Source: ZC4RG30 sp965652645
GTDB lineage: Bacteria; Pseudomonadota; Gammaproteobacteria; Steroidobacterales; Steroidobacteraceae
NCBI GenBank assembly: GCA_965652645.1
Contig: CBFGXE010000011.1
Span: 1-64,000 of the forward strand
Direction: 5' to 3'
Length of the DNA: 64,000 nt
Numbering within the stretch: the first letter of the stretch is position 1; the number at the start of each line of letters is the position of its first letter. A model generated the notes under the pieces. The model was given only the letters and a program-made list of their open reading frames with translations, was not told where the DNA came from and did not search any database. Position numbers and translations under genes: made by a program. Positions 1 to 8,635 of this stretch are shown here, piece after piece.

Positions 1-2188
1 CTGCGGCGGCTCCGACGGGGAGGGTGATCCGGAACCACCCCCGCCACCGCCGCCCCCGACGGTCTCCGGCCTCGATGCGCGCCCCTCCAACACCAGCTGC
101 CTGGCGGGACCTGCACCCACTGGTGAGGCAACGCTTGCCGTGCAGCGTGTGTTCGCGGGCGCAGGCACGTTCAGCAGTCCCATCCTGATGCTGCAGGAAC
201 CCGGCAGCGCGGCACGCTGGTACGTGGTGGAGCAGACCGGACGCGTGCAGGTGTTCGACAACCAGGCGGACGTGACCCAGCGCCGGCAGTTCATCGATGC
301 CACCGGTCTCATTGCCGGTGCCAGCGGCGGGGAAATGGGATTGCTGGGCATGGCCTTCCATCCCGACTGGCCGTCGGATCCGCGTGTATACCTGTCCTAC
401 ACCGCAATGAGCGGCGGGCAGCGCGTGTCGCGCATCTCCGAGTTCACCAGTTCCGACGGCGGGCAGACGATCCTGCCGGGGACGGCGCGCGTGATCCTCC
501 AGACCTACCAGCCGGACACCAACCACAACGGTGGCAACATCGCCTTCGGCCCGGATGGCTACCTGTACATCGGCTTCGGGGATGGCGGCGGCAGCGGCGA
601 CAGCTGGGGCGCCATCGGCAATGGCCAGCGGCTGTCCACGCTGCTGGGCAAGATGCTGCGCATCGATGTGGAGGGCACCACGGGCGCCACGCCTTATGCC
701 ATCCCGGCGGGCAATCCCTACAGCGGCAATGCGGTTTGCAACAACGACACCGGCGCCTTCACGCAGCAGTGCCCGGAGATCTACGCCTATGGCCTGCGCA
801 ATCCCTGGCGCTGGAGCTTCGACCGGGATAGCGGCGAGCTGTGGCTGGGAGACGTGGGGCAGGGCGCCTGGGAGGAGGTCAACCGCATCGAGGCGGGCGG
901 CAACTACGGCTGGCGCTGCCGCGAGGGCGCGCATGCCTACAACGGCAATTGCGGCACGAATGCGGGCAGCGCCGTCGATCCTGTTGCCGAATTCCCGCGC
1001 CAGCCGGGCAACGCGGTGACGGGTGGCTACGTTTACCGGGGCAGTGCCATTCCGCAGCTCGCCGGGCGCTACGTGTTCGGGGACTACGGCAGCGGGCGCA
1101 TCTGGCACATCGCGCGCGACACCACGCCCACGCTGCAGGTGACCAATTCCTTCAATTCGAACCTCAACATTTCCTCCTTCGCACAGGATGCGGCAGGGGA
1201 GATCTACGTGGTGCACCTCGGTGGCACGCTGCATCGCCTCGTTGCCACCGACGGCCCGGCCACAGGTGGCCCGCCATCACAGCTGTCGGCTTCCGGGTGC
1301 GTTGATGCCGCGGACCCGACGCGTCCGGCTGCCGGCCTCATTCCCTACGCGCCCAACGCGCCCTTCTGGTCCGACAGCGCGGTGAAGCAGCGCTTCATGG
1401 CCCTGCCTGACGGGCAGGACATCAACGTGGCGACGGACGGTGACTTCGTCTTCCCGGCGGGCAGCGTGCTGGTGAAACACTTCCGGCTGGGCGCGCAGCT
1501 GGTGGAGACGCGCCTGCTGATGCGCCACGACGACGGCAGCTGGGCGGGCTACACCTACGAATGGAACGAGCAGGGCACGGATGCCACGCGTGTGGTGGGC
1601 GGCAAGTCGGTGGAGGTTGCCGGCCAGTCCTGGCGCTTCCCCAGCGAAACGCAGTGCCTGTTCTGCCACAGCGAGGCGGCGGGCCGGTCGCTGGGCCTGG
1701 AACTGGCCCAGCTCAACGGCGTCCTCACCTATGCAGCCACGGGCCGCACGGCCAACCAGCTCGCCACGCTGGATGCCCTGCACATGCTGGTTCCCGCGCT
1801 GGAAGCGCCCCCGGAAGAACTGCCCGCGATGCCTGATCCGTTCGGCAGTGCAGGTTCGCTGGATGACCGCGCCCGTGCCTACCTGCACACCAACTGCTCC
1901 CATTGCCATCGGCCGGGCGGCCCGACCCCGGTGGACATGGACCTGCGTTACACCACGCCGCTGGGCGAGACCAGGGCCTGCGACGCGGAGCCCGTACGCG
2001 ACCTGGGAATTGCGGGGGCGCGCCGCATTGCGGTCACCGGCACCGACCGTGCGGCCCGTTCCCTGCTGCTGGTGCGCCCATCGCTCACCGACGGTGACGC
2101 CATGCCGCCGGTGCAACCACGCGTGGTGGATGTGGCCGGCGTGGCGCTGCTGACGGAATGGGTGGATTCCCTGGACAGCTGCGGGTGA
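1..2188 (+). CDS. PQQ-dependent sugar (glucose/sorbosone-type) dehydrogenase fused to a CxxCH-containing domain; lipoprotein-like, 5' partial
   Basis: The reading frame is open to the left edge, so the true start lies outside the window. The first visible residues are Cys-Gly-Gly-Ser followed by a proline-rich linker, which looks like a mature lipoprotein N-terminus just after its signal peptide. The first ~400 residues have the glucose/sorbosone dehydrogenase beta-propeller pattern (GGNIAFGPDGYLYIGFGDGG; AYGLRNPWRWSFD; GGNYGWRCREG), a family that uses PQQ in periplasmic sugar oxidation. The rest (about 390 to the end) matches a conserved C-terminal region seen on such proteins, with two CxxCH motifs (CLFCH and CSHCH) that could bind haem c. 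A GTG at 140 is an internal codon and not a convincing start. It ends 34 bases from the convergent aldehyde dehydrogenase stop. Substrate unknown. Confidence 0.85.
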   Translation, partial: CGGSDGEGDPEPPPPPPPPTVSGLDARPSNTSCLAGPAPTGEATLAVQRVFAGAGTFSSPILMLQEPGSAARWYVVEQTGRVQVFDNQADVTQRRQFIDATGLIAGASGGEMGLLGMAFHPDWPSDPRVYLSYTAMSGGQRVSRISEFTSSDGGQTILPGTARVILQTYQPDTNHNGGNIAFGPDGYLYIGFGDGGGSGDSWGAIGNGQRLSTLLGKMLRIDVEGTTGATPYAIPAGNPYSGNAVCNNDTGAFTQQCPEIYAYGLRNPWRWSFDRDSGELWLGDVGQGAWEEVNRIEAGGNYGWRCREGAHAYNGNCGTNAGSAVDPVAEFPRQPGNAVTGGYVYRGSAIPQLAGRYVFGDYGSGRIWHIARDTTPTLQVTNSFNSNLNISSFAQDAAGEIYVVHLGGTLHRLVATDGPATGGPPSQLSASGCVDAADPTRPAAGLIPYAPNAPFWSDSAVKQRFMALPDGQDINVATDGDFVFPAGSVLVKHFRLGAQLVETRLLMRHDDGSWAGYTYEWNEQGTDATRVVGGKSVEVAGQSWRFPSETQCLFCHSEAAGRSLGLELAQLNGVLTYAATGRTANQLATLDALHMLVPALEAPPEELPAMPDPFGSAGSLDDRARAYLHTNCSHCHRPGGPTPVDMDLRYTTPLGETRACDAEPVRDLGIAGARRIAVTGTDRAARSLLLVRPSLTDGDAMPPVQPRVVDVAGVALLTEWVDSLDSCG

Positions 2189-2190
2189 GC

Positions 2191-2230
2191 GGCGCTACTT
2201 CGTCAGGTCGGGCGCTACTTCGTCAGATCG
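2191..2230. repeat. 20-bp perfect-length tandem duplication
   Basis: Two adjacent 20-base units (2191-2210 and 2211-2230) are identical at 19 of 20 positions, the difference being G versus A at the 17th base. The right copy contains the stop codon of the aldehyde dehydrogenase and the left copy lies in the convergent intergenic gap. It looks like a recent slippage duplication. Confidence 0.85.
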
Positions 2231-3677
2231 GATAATGCCGGTGCTGCGTGGAGATGCTGATCCAGCGCAGGTCGGTGAACTCGGCGACGCCCGCCCGGCC
2301 CCCGAAGCGTCCCAGGCCCGAGGCCTTGGTGCCCCCGAAGGGCATCTGCGCCTCGTCCTGCACCGTGGGGCTGTTGATGTGGCAGATTCCCGAGTCGATG
2401 CGCCGGGCCACCGCCAGGGCCGTGTTGATGTCGCGGCTGAACACCGCCGCGGAAAGGCCGTATTCGCAGTCATTGGCCAGTTCCACCGCATGGTCCACGT
2501 CGCGCGCCCGGAGGATGCCCACGATGGGTCCGAAGGATTCCTCGCCGTAGATGCGCATGCCCTGCTTCACGCCGTCGACCACGGTGGGCTCGAAGAATGC
2601 GCCACCGCTGCCCTTGCCACCGGTGATGATGGTGGCTCCCTGTGCCGTGGCGTCGGCCATCAGCGCCTTCACGTGATCCACCGTGCGGGTGTCGACGCAG
2701 GCACCGATGGGGAAGTTGCCCTTGGTGGGGTCGCCCACCTGAAGGGTCTTCACCTTGGCGACGAAACGCTTCGTGAATTCATCGGCGATCTTCTCCACCA
2801 CGATGATGCGTTCGGTGGACATGCAGATCTGGCCCTGGTGCATGAAGGCGCCAAAGGCGGCGGCGGCCACGGCCTCGTCGAGGTCGGCATCTTCCAGCAC
2901 CACCATCGGGGCCTTGCCGCCCAGTTCGAGCAGGCAGGGTTTCAGGTGCTTGCCGGAGAGCTCGCCCACGATGCGGCCCACGCGGCTGGAGCCGGTGAAG
3001 TTCACTCGCTTCACGGCGGGATGGGCAATGAGGGCCTCCACCACGGCCGGTGCGTCGGCCGCCGAGTGGGTGATGAAATTGACGGCGCCGGCCGGCAGGC
3101 CTGCCTCGACGAAGGCATCGACGATGAGGCGGTGCGTTGCAGGGCTCAGTTCGGAGGCCTTCATCACGGTGGTGTTGCCGCAGGCCAGGGGCATGGCGAT
3201 GGAACGCACGCCGAGGATCACCGGCGCATTCCACGGCGCCATGCCCACGCATACGCCGGCGGGCTGGCGCATTGCCATGGCGAAGGTGCCCGGGATGTCG
3301 GAGGGCACGGTCTCGCCGGTGACCTGCGTGGTCATGGCGGCGGCTTCTTCCAGCAACGTGGCGGCGAAGCCGGTATTGAAGTGTCCCCAGCCGGCGATGG
3401 CGCCGGTCTCTTCCACGCACAGTCGCGAAAAATCACCGCTCTTCGCCCGCAGGATGGCGGCGGCGTCCATCAGCTTCTTGCGGCGCGCATTGGGGCCCAG
3501 CGCCGACCATTCGGGAAACGCCCCGGCAGCAGCCTCGCAGGCGGCACGCACGTCTTCCACGGTGGCGGCGGCAGCGCGCGTCACCACTTCTCCGGTGACA
3601 GGACTGTGTCGCTCGAACGTAGCGCCGTTCTTTGCCGGGGTGTCCTTGCCGCCAATCAGCAGTCGGGTTTCGTTCAT
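2223..3677 (-). CDS. NAD(P)-dependent aldehyde dehydrogenase (aromatic aldehyde type)
   Basis: This 484-residue protein is a full-length aldehyde dehydrogenase, oxidising an aldehyde to its carboxylate with NAD(P). Family landmarks are visible: the cofactor-loop motif FTGSSRVG, the general-base glutamate in LELGGKAP, the catalytic cysteine in GQICMSTER and the C-terminal EESFGPIVG. The N-terminus (MNETRLLIGGKDTPAKNG...) resembles salicylaldehyde, vanillin and benzaldehyde dehydrogenases, so an aromatic aldehyde is the best guess; the substrate cannot be fixed from sequence. ATG 3677 was chosen because homology begins there; the frame stays open far upstream but does not look coding. The gene stands alone and is divergent from the acyltransferase at 3747. 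A 20-bp tandem duplication covers its stop codon. Confidence 0.88.
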   Translation of the reverse strand: MNETRLLIGGKDTPAKNGATFERHSPVTGEVVTRAAAATVEDVRAACEAAAGAFPEWSALGPNARRKKLMDAAAILRAKSGDFSRLCVEETGAIAGWGHFNTGFAATLLEEAAAMTTQVTGETVPSDIPGTFAMAMRQPAGVCVGMAPWNAPVILGVRSIAMPLACGNTTVMKASELSPATHRLIVDAFVEAGLPAGAVNFITHSAADAPAVVEALIAHPAVKRVNFTGSSRVGRIVGELSGKHLKPCLLELGGKAPMVVLEDADLDEAVAAAAFGAFMHQGQICMSTERIIVVEKIADEFTKRFVAKVKTLQVGDPTKGNFPIGACVDTRTVDHVKALMADATAQGATIITGGKGSGGAFFEPTVVDGVKQGMRIYGEESFGPIVGILRARDVDHAVELANDCEYGLSAAVFSRDINTALAVARRIDSGICHINSPTVQDEAQMPFGGTKASGLGRFGGRAGVAEFTDLRWISISTQHRHYPI

Positions 3678-3746
3678 GGCAGTTCCAGTTGTTGTGGTGT
3701 GGATGTCTGGAAGGGGCCGCAGAATAGCATCTAAACTGTCCGGCAG

Positions 3747-4700
3747 ATGACTGGCACCCCGACGTCCGCGGTCCTTCCGCCGCCCCTGTGGTTGCGGGCG
3801 CTGGCCCTGCTGCCGCTGCCGGTGCTGTATGGCATCTGTGGCCTGCTGGCCTGGCTTGCGCGGCGCATCGGCGCCGGCCGCTGGCGCGTGACGCTTGCGA
3901 ACCTGCGGATGGTGTTTCCCGCCATGAGCGAGGCCGGCCGGGTGCGGCTCGCAGCGGCCAACTACCGCCACTTCGCCGACCTTGCCGCCGAACTCATCGC
4001 CAGTTGCCGGTTCACGCGCGAGCAGCTGCTCGCGCGCGTGACCCTGCGCAACGTGGACCTGCCGAGGCAGTGGCTGGCCGCGGGCAGGCCCGTGATGCTC
4101 ATGGCCTCGCACCAGTCGCACTGGGACTTCGGGATGTATGCGATGGCCTCGCTGCTGGGTCATCCGCTGGATGCCGCCTACAAGCCGCTGAAGGCGCGGG
4201 CGGCAGACCGCGCACTGGTGGCGCTGCGCCGGCGCTGGGGCGTGAACCTGGTGCCGGCCAAGGAGTTGCTGGCGGACCTGTTGCGACGCCGGCACGAAGT
4301 GCGCGCCATTGCCATGCTGGCCGACCAGGCGCCACGCACCAGCGAGCACCAGCTGTGGCTCGACTTCCTCGGATGCGACACGCCGTTCTACCTGGGGCCC
4401 GGGCAGATGGCGCGCGCCACGCGTTATGGCGTGGTGTATGTGTCGATGCATCGCACGCGGCGCGGCCACTACGTGGCTGAATGCCATCCCCTGGCTGCGC
4501 CCCATGAGCAGCTGGCGCCGGGCGAGTTCACCCGGCGCTATGCGCAACTGGTGGAGCGGGACATCCTGGCCCATCCGGAGGAGTGGACCTGGGGCCACCG
4601 GCGCTGGAAACAGCGCCGGGATGCAGGGGCTAACGACCCAGCTTCGACGACAGGTGCGCAGCCAGCTGCGCCACCGTCGGATAGTCGAACAGCTCGGTGA
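3747..4700 (+). CDS. LpxL/HtrB-family lipid acyltransferase
   Basis: A 317-residue protein of the lysophospholipid/lipid A late acyltransferase superfamily. It has a hydrophobic N-terminal segment (about residues 13-35) and the HX4D catalytic motif in ASHQSHWDFG, as in LpxL/LpxM, which move an acyl chain from acyl-ACP to lipid A at the inner membrane. A second conserved block is MLADQAPRT and a third is TPFYLGPGQMARAT. The last ~24 codons overlap the 3' end of the convergent fatty acyl-AMP ligase gene by 71 bases. The low-complexity tail (STTGAQPAAPP) encoded in the overlap looks like run-on sequence. Whether it acts on lipid A or another lipid is not shown by the sequence, but its neighbours include an acyl-activating enzyme with a carrier domain. 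Confidence 0.85.
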   Translation: MTGTPTSAVLPPPLWLRALALLPLPVLYGICGLLAWLARRIGAGRWRVTLANLRMVFPAMSEAGRVRLAAANYRHFADLAAELIASCRFTREQLLARVTLRNVDLPRQWLAAGRPVMLMASHQSHWDFGMYAMASLLGHPLDAAYKPLKARAADRALVALRRRWGVNLVPAKELLADLLRRRHEVRAIAMLADQAPRTSEHQLWLDFLGCDTPFYLGPGQMARATRYGVVYVSMHRTRRGHYVAECHPLAAPHEQLAPGEFTRRYAQLVERDILAHPEEWTWGHRRWKQRRDAGANDPASTTGAQPAAPPSDSRTAR

Positions 4701-6585
4701 GGTCCACCAGGTTCGGGTAGTCACGGTCCACCTGCTCGTGGATCTCGATCAGCTTCAGCGAGCTGGCGCCGATCTCGAACAGGTTGTCCTGCGGGCTGAC
4801 CTGGCGCGGAGAGAGCACGGAATTGCAGATGCTCAGCAGGCGCGCCTCGATGGAATCGGTCGCCGTGCCGGCGCCCGTGGCCAGTCCGCCGCCGTGGCGC
4901 GCGAGTTCGGCCAGCTCGGCGCTGAACTCGCCGTCGATGAGCTGCTGTTCAAGCAGGTGGCGCTGGATCTTGCCGCTGGTGGTCTTCGGGATGCGCTTCA
5001 CCGGCACCACCTGCGCCACTTCCAGGCCGGCCTGCTCATTGATCAGGCGGGAGATGGCGGTGGCCGTGGCCACGAAGTGCGCCGCATCGCCGCGGTGCAG
5101 GGCGAACACCGTGAGCTGGTCGGTCTCCGCGCCCGGCGGCCGAACGCCGGCCACAACGACCTTGCCCAGTTCCATGCCGGGCGCCTTGATGGCGATGTTC
5201 TCCAGGTCATGCGGGTAGTAGTTCTGGCCGTTGACGAAGATGATCTCCTTCGCGCGGCCGGTGATGAACAGCTCGCCTTCGCAGATGAGCCCCAGGTCGC
5301 CGGTGCGAAGCCAGCCATCCGGGGTGAAGGAGGCGGCGTTGAGCCCGGGCTCCTCGAAGTAGCCGCCTGTCACGTTGGTGCCCCGGATCAGGATGTGGCC
5401 GATGCGGCCATCCGGCAGGGGGGCATCATCATTGCCAGCAATGCGCAGTTCGCAGCCCGGGATGGCCGTGCCCACCGACAGGAAGGCGATGGCATCGCGG
5501 CTGGGCGGCGTCAGCACCTCGGCGTTCTCGCCCAGGCCAAGCTTGTGCCGGTTGAGCCACAGCGCCCGCCAGGGGCGGCCGACCGGCGGGAAGCTCACCG
5601 CCAGCGAGGCCTCCGCCAGTCCATACACCGGGTACATGGCCGTGCGGCGCAGTCCCAGGCCTTCCAGGCGCGCCATGAATTCCTCGCACAGCTCCAGCGA
5701 GATCGGTTCGGCCCCGTTGAAGATGAGCCGCACGGACGAGAGGTCGAGGTTGCCGGGCGAGCGGTCCGCCAGCACCTTCAGGTAGTGCCGGTAGCCGAAG
5801 TTCGGCGAGCAGAGGATGGTGGCGCGGCGCTCGGAGGCGATGGCCAGCCACAGCAGCGGACGCCGCACGAAAAGCTCCGTGGGCATCAGGTGCATTTCCA
5901 CCTTGTAGTGGAACATCACCAGGTGAAAGCCGATCAGGCCCATGTCGTGGGTGAGCGGCATCCAGGAGAGGCTCACGTCGCGGTCGTTGAAGCCGGCCAC
6001 CTTTTCCACCGCGACGCCATGCTGGATCAGGTTGGCATGCGTCAGCACCACGCCCTTGGGGTCGCTGGTGGAGCCTGAGGAGAACTGGATGAAGGCGACA
6101 TCCTCCGGCCGGCTGGCATGCTCGATGCCGGCCGGAGCGCCCGGCAGCACGTCCTCGACCAGCAGCACGCGCGTGCGCAGCCCCTGGAAGGTGTCGTTCT
6201 CGTCGCTGCCGGCGGCGAACTGCCCGACGCGCTCGAAAGTCTTGCGGTCGGTGTGGATGAAGGGCGCACCCAGCTTGCGTGCGATGCGCAACAGCTTGTG
6301 GCGATGCTCGTCGCTGATGCCGATCGCCACGGGCACCGGCACGATGCCGCCGAGCACCGCGGCCCAGAAGGCCTCCAGGAACTGCTGGTTGTTGTTCAGC
6401 AGCAGGATCAGCTTGTCGCCGGGCTTCGCGCCCAGTGACTGCAGCTGGTGCAGCAGCACCAGCGCGCGTTCGCGCAGCTGCCCGTAGGTGATGCGGTGGG
6501 ACTGGCCCTCGCCGGCATGGAAGGTGATGCCGCGGTCCGCGCCGGCATTGGCGGCCATCAGCTGGTTGAGAGTGGAAACGGTCAT
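4630..6585 (-). CDS. Fatty acyl-AMP ligase (FAAL) with C-terminal acyl carrier protein domain
   Basis: This 651-residue protein combines an ANL-superfamily adenylating domain (about 1-560) with an acyl carrier domain (about 570-651). The ATP-binding loop is QFSSGSTSDPKGVVLTHAN, the A8-type region GRAKEIIFVNGQNYYPHD is characteristic of FAAL enzymes, and the C-terminal catalytic lysine is in PKTTSGKIQR. The carrier domain has the phosphopantetheine site FEIGASSLKL (serine about residue 609). FAALs make fatty acyl-adenylates and pass the acyl group to a carrier protein instead of to CoA; here the acceptor is fused in cis. The gene follows the P450 gene by only 9 bases on the same strand, so the two are almost certainly co-transcribed. 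No PKS or NRPS module is present in the window. Confidence 0.88.
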   Translation of the reverse strand: MTVSTLNQLMAANAGADRGITFHAGEGQSHRITYGQLRERALVLLHQLQSLGAKPGDKLILLLNNNQQFLEAFWAAVLGGIVPVPVAIGISDEHRHKLLRIARKLGAPFIHTDRKTFERVGQFAAGSDENDTFQGLRTRVLLVEDVLPGAPAGIEHASRPEDVAFIQFSSGSTSDPKGVVLTHANLIQHGVAVEKVAGFNDRDVSLSWMPLTHDMGLIGFHLVMFHYKVEMHLMPTELFVRRPLLWLAIASERRATILCSPNFGYRHYLKVLADRSPGNLDLSSVRLIFNGAEPISLELCEEFMARLEGLGLRRTAMYPVYGLAEASLAVSFPPVGRPWRALWLNRHKLGLGENAEVLTPPSRDAIAFLSVGTAIPGCELRIAGNDDAPLPDGRIGHILIRGTNVTGGYFEEPGLNAASFTPDGWLRTGDLGLICEGELFITGRAKEIIFVNGQNYYPHDLENIAIKAPGMELGKVVVAGVRPPGAETDQLTVFALHRGDAAHFVATATAISRLINEQAGLEVAQVVPVKRIPKTTSGKIQRHLLEQQLIDGEFSAELAELARHGGGLATGAGTATDSIEARLLSICNSVLSPRQVSPQDNLFEIGASSLKLIEIHEQVDRDYPNLVDLTELFDYPTVAQLAAHLSSKLGR

Positions 6586-6594
6586 GCGCGGATT

Positions 6595-7911
6595 CTACTG
6601 CCTGGGGGTGAGCTTCATGATGAACGGGCGCGTCGCGCGCAGGTTGATCAGCGCCTCGAACTCCACTGGCGCGTCATCCACGCGCCGCAGGCTGAAGCGC
6701 CGCGCGAAGCGGTTCAGGTGCACCAGCATCTCGTAGATGGCCAGCGTCTCGCCGATGCAGTGGTGCGCGCCGGCCGAGAAGGGCAGGTAGGTGAGCTTGG
6801 GGCGGGCGTCTTCCTGCTCCCGGGAGAATCGTTCGGGGATGAACTTCTCCGCGTCGCTCCAGAAATCCGGGTGCCGGTGCACGAAGTAGGGGCTGAAGAA
6901 CACGTCGGTGCCGGGTGGCACGGCGTAACCGCCGAGCTGGTCGGCCTCGATGGTGCGGCGGGAGACCACCCACACCGGCGGGTACAGGCGCATGGCCTCG
7001 CGCACCACCATGTTGCTGTAGGGCAGGGCTTCCATCTGCTGCAGCGAGGGCACGGGGACCTCGGGACTGGCATCGATCTCCGCGTGCAGCTTCGCCTCGG
7101 CCTCGGGATGCTCGCCCAGCAGGTACCAGGTCCAGTTCAGCGCGCTGGCGGTGGTTTCGTGCCCGGCCACGATCAGCGTGGTGAGCTCGTCGACGATCTC
7201 CTTGTCGGTCATGCCCTCGCCGCTGTCCTTGTCGCGGGCGCCCAGCAGCAGCGAGACATAGTCCGGGGCATCGCCGGCCGGCGCGCCGCCGGCCGCACGG
7301 CGGCGGGCCACGAACTCGCCAATCAGCGCGGCCAGCTTGCGGAAGCGGTAGGCGAACTTCAGGTCCCTCGCCGGCTCCTCGGTGAAGAGGGAGAAGGGAT
7401 TGCCGCCAGCCTGCGCACTCATGGCCGCAAGGTCGTCGCCGAACAGCACGGAGAGGATGATCTCCAGCGTCATCGTGCTCATGTCTTCGGTGACATTGAC
7501 CGGCTCGCCGGCGTCGCACTTGCGCTGCCACCCGGCCAGCAGGTGGTCGTTGGCGCGCGCGATCACGCGATCGAACTGCGCCAGGATGCGGCGGTGGAAG
7601 GTGGGCTGCATCATGCGCCGCTGGCGCTTCCAGAACTCACCCTCGCTCACTATGATGCCGTTGCCGAGCAGGATCTTGATGCGGTCGAAACCCACGCCCT
7701 TGGTGTAGTTGCGGTGGTTCTGGATCAGGATGCGGCGCACGTCGTCCGGGTGGTTGAATACCCAGGTGTGCGAGCCGCGGCCCGGTGCGAACACCCGGTA
7801 GGCGTCGCCGAGTGCGGCATGGATGGTGCGCATGCGATCGAGCGAGTCGGCGGTGGAGCCGATGTCGAAACGCTGGTCGGATTCGGGTGGCAGGGGCTGG
7901 GGTGCGATCAT
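6595..7911 (-). CDS. Cytochrome P450 monooxygenase
   Basis: A 438-residue soluble bacterial P450. The I-helix oxygen-activation motif AGHETT is at 249-254, the ExxR pair is EAMR at 305-308 and the haem-ligand loop FSAGAHHCIGE is at 378-388 with Cys385 as the thiolate ligand. No N-terminal membrane anchor is visible. It is the first gene of a two-gene unit with the acyl-AMP ligase-ACP, which suggests that it oxidises a fatty acyl chain, possibly while tethered to the carrier domain; that is inference. No dedicated ferredoxin reductase lies beside it. Its ATG (rc of 7909-7911) and that of the divergent DUF374 gene share the palindrome CATG, so no intergenic promoter space exists; an internal start is unlikely because P450 N-terminal homology begins early. 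Confidence 0.9.
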   Translation of the reverse strand: MIAPQPLPPESDQRFDIGSTADSLDRMRTIHAALGDAYRVFAPGRGSHTWVFNHPDDVRRILIQNHRNYTKGVGFDRIKILLGNGIIVSEGEFWKRQRRMMQPTFHRRILAQFDRVIARANDHLLAGWQRKCDAGEPVNVTEDMSTMTLEIILSVLFGDDLAAMSAQAGGNPFSLFTEEPARDLKFAYRFRKLAALIGEFVARRRAAGGAPAGDAPDYVSLLLGARDKDSGEGMTDKEIVDELTTLIVAGHETTASALNWTWYLLGEHPEAEAKLHAEIDASPEVPVPSLQQMEALPYSNMVVREAMRLYPPVWVVSRRTIEADQLGGYAVPPGTDVFFSPYFVHRHPDFWSDAEKFIPERFSREQEDARPKLTYLPFSAGAHHCIGETLAIYEMLVHLNRFARRFSLRRVDDAPVEFEALINLRATRPFIMKLTPRQ

Positions 7912-8635
7912 GAAGCACGAAATTCTACCCGAACAGCGGGTCTCTTCGCGGCGCCTGACGCCCCTCCGGCGCTTCGCCTATGCGCTGCTTGCGCCGCTGC
8001 TGCTGGGCCTTGTCCGGCTGTGGTGGGCCAGTTGCCGCGTGGTGCGCGTGGTGGGTGGCGAGCACCTGGAGCAGGCGGTGGCCGCGCATGGCTCGCTGCT
8101 GCCCTGCTACTGGCACCAGCACGAGCTGTTCTGCGGCCGCTACCTGCTGCAGCAGCGCGCGCTCGGGCTGGTGCCCGGATTCCTGATCAGCCCGTCGGTG
8201 GATGGCGAAGTGCCGGCCAGGATCGCCACTCGCCTTGGCGCGCGCGTGATCCGCGGCTCCTCCACGCGCACCGGCGCGCGTGCGCTGCGCGACTACTACC
8301 GGTTGCTGGTCGATGAGGGTGTATCACCCGTGATCACGCCCGATGGCCCCACGGGGCCGCGATTCCGGTTCAAGCCGGGCGGCCTGCTGCTGGCGCAGCT
8401 CTCGGGGCGTCCGCTGCTGCCCATGGCCTTCGCCGCCTCGCGCGCCTGGACCTTCGGCTGGGACCGGTTCGTGCTGCCCTGGCCTTTCAGCCGCATTGCG
8501 ATCGCCGTGGGACCACCCGTGGTGGTGGGCAGGGATGTCGTGCTTTCCGATGCAGACGAGGTCGCAAAGCTGCAGCGGCGGATGGAAGAAACACTGCACG
8601 AGCAGTTCCGCCGCGCGCGCGGGGCGTTGCGATGA
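7910..8635 (+). CDS. DUF374 / lysophospholipid acyltransferase-like protein
   Basis: A 241-residue protein with one N-terminal hydrophobic stretch (about 20-38) followed by the DUF374 acyltransferase fold. Visible motifs are CYWHQHELF (the His acts as in HX4D acyltransferases), ISPSVDGEVPARIA, VIRGSSTRTGARALRDYY and TPDGPTGPRFRFKPG. DUF374 proteins are often encoded among LPS or lipid genes but their acceptor is poorly defined. ATG 7910 is preferred because the family homology begins soon after; an upstream in-frame ATG at 7823 would read through the start of the P450 gene. The gene overlaps the following GT39 gene by an ATGA and so is probably translated with it. Confidence 0.8.
   Translation: MKHEILPEQRVSSRRLTPLRRFAYALLAPLLLGLVRLWWASCRVVRVVGGEHLEQAVAAHGSLLPCYWHQHELFCGRYLLQQRALGLVPGFLISPSVDGEVPARIATRLGARVIRGSSTRTGARALRDYYRLLVDEGVSPVITPDGPTGPRFRFKPGGLLLAQLSGRPLLPMAFAASRAWTFGWDRFVLPWPFSRIAIAVGPPVVVGRDVVLSDADEVAKLQRRMEETLHEQFRRARGALR

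Noticed and set aside
3678..3746. Promoter boxes between the aldehyde dehydrogenase and the acyltransferase
   Set aside because: TAAACT and TATTCT look like -10 boxes on opposite strands but neither has a usable -35.
3678..4724. N-terminal extension of the aldehyde dehydrogenase reading through the acyltransferase gene
   Set aside because: The extension has no aldehyde dehydrogenase similarity and overlaps a clear gene on the other strand; start set at 3677.
7823..7909. Upstream ATG for the DUF374 gene
   Set aside because: It would run through the first 29 codons of the P450 on the other strand, and the extra residues are not family-like.
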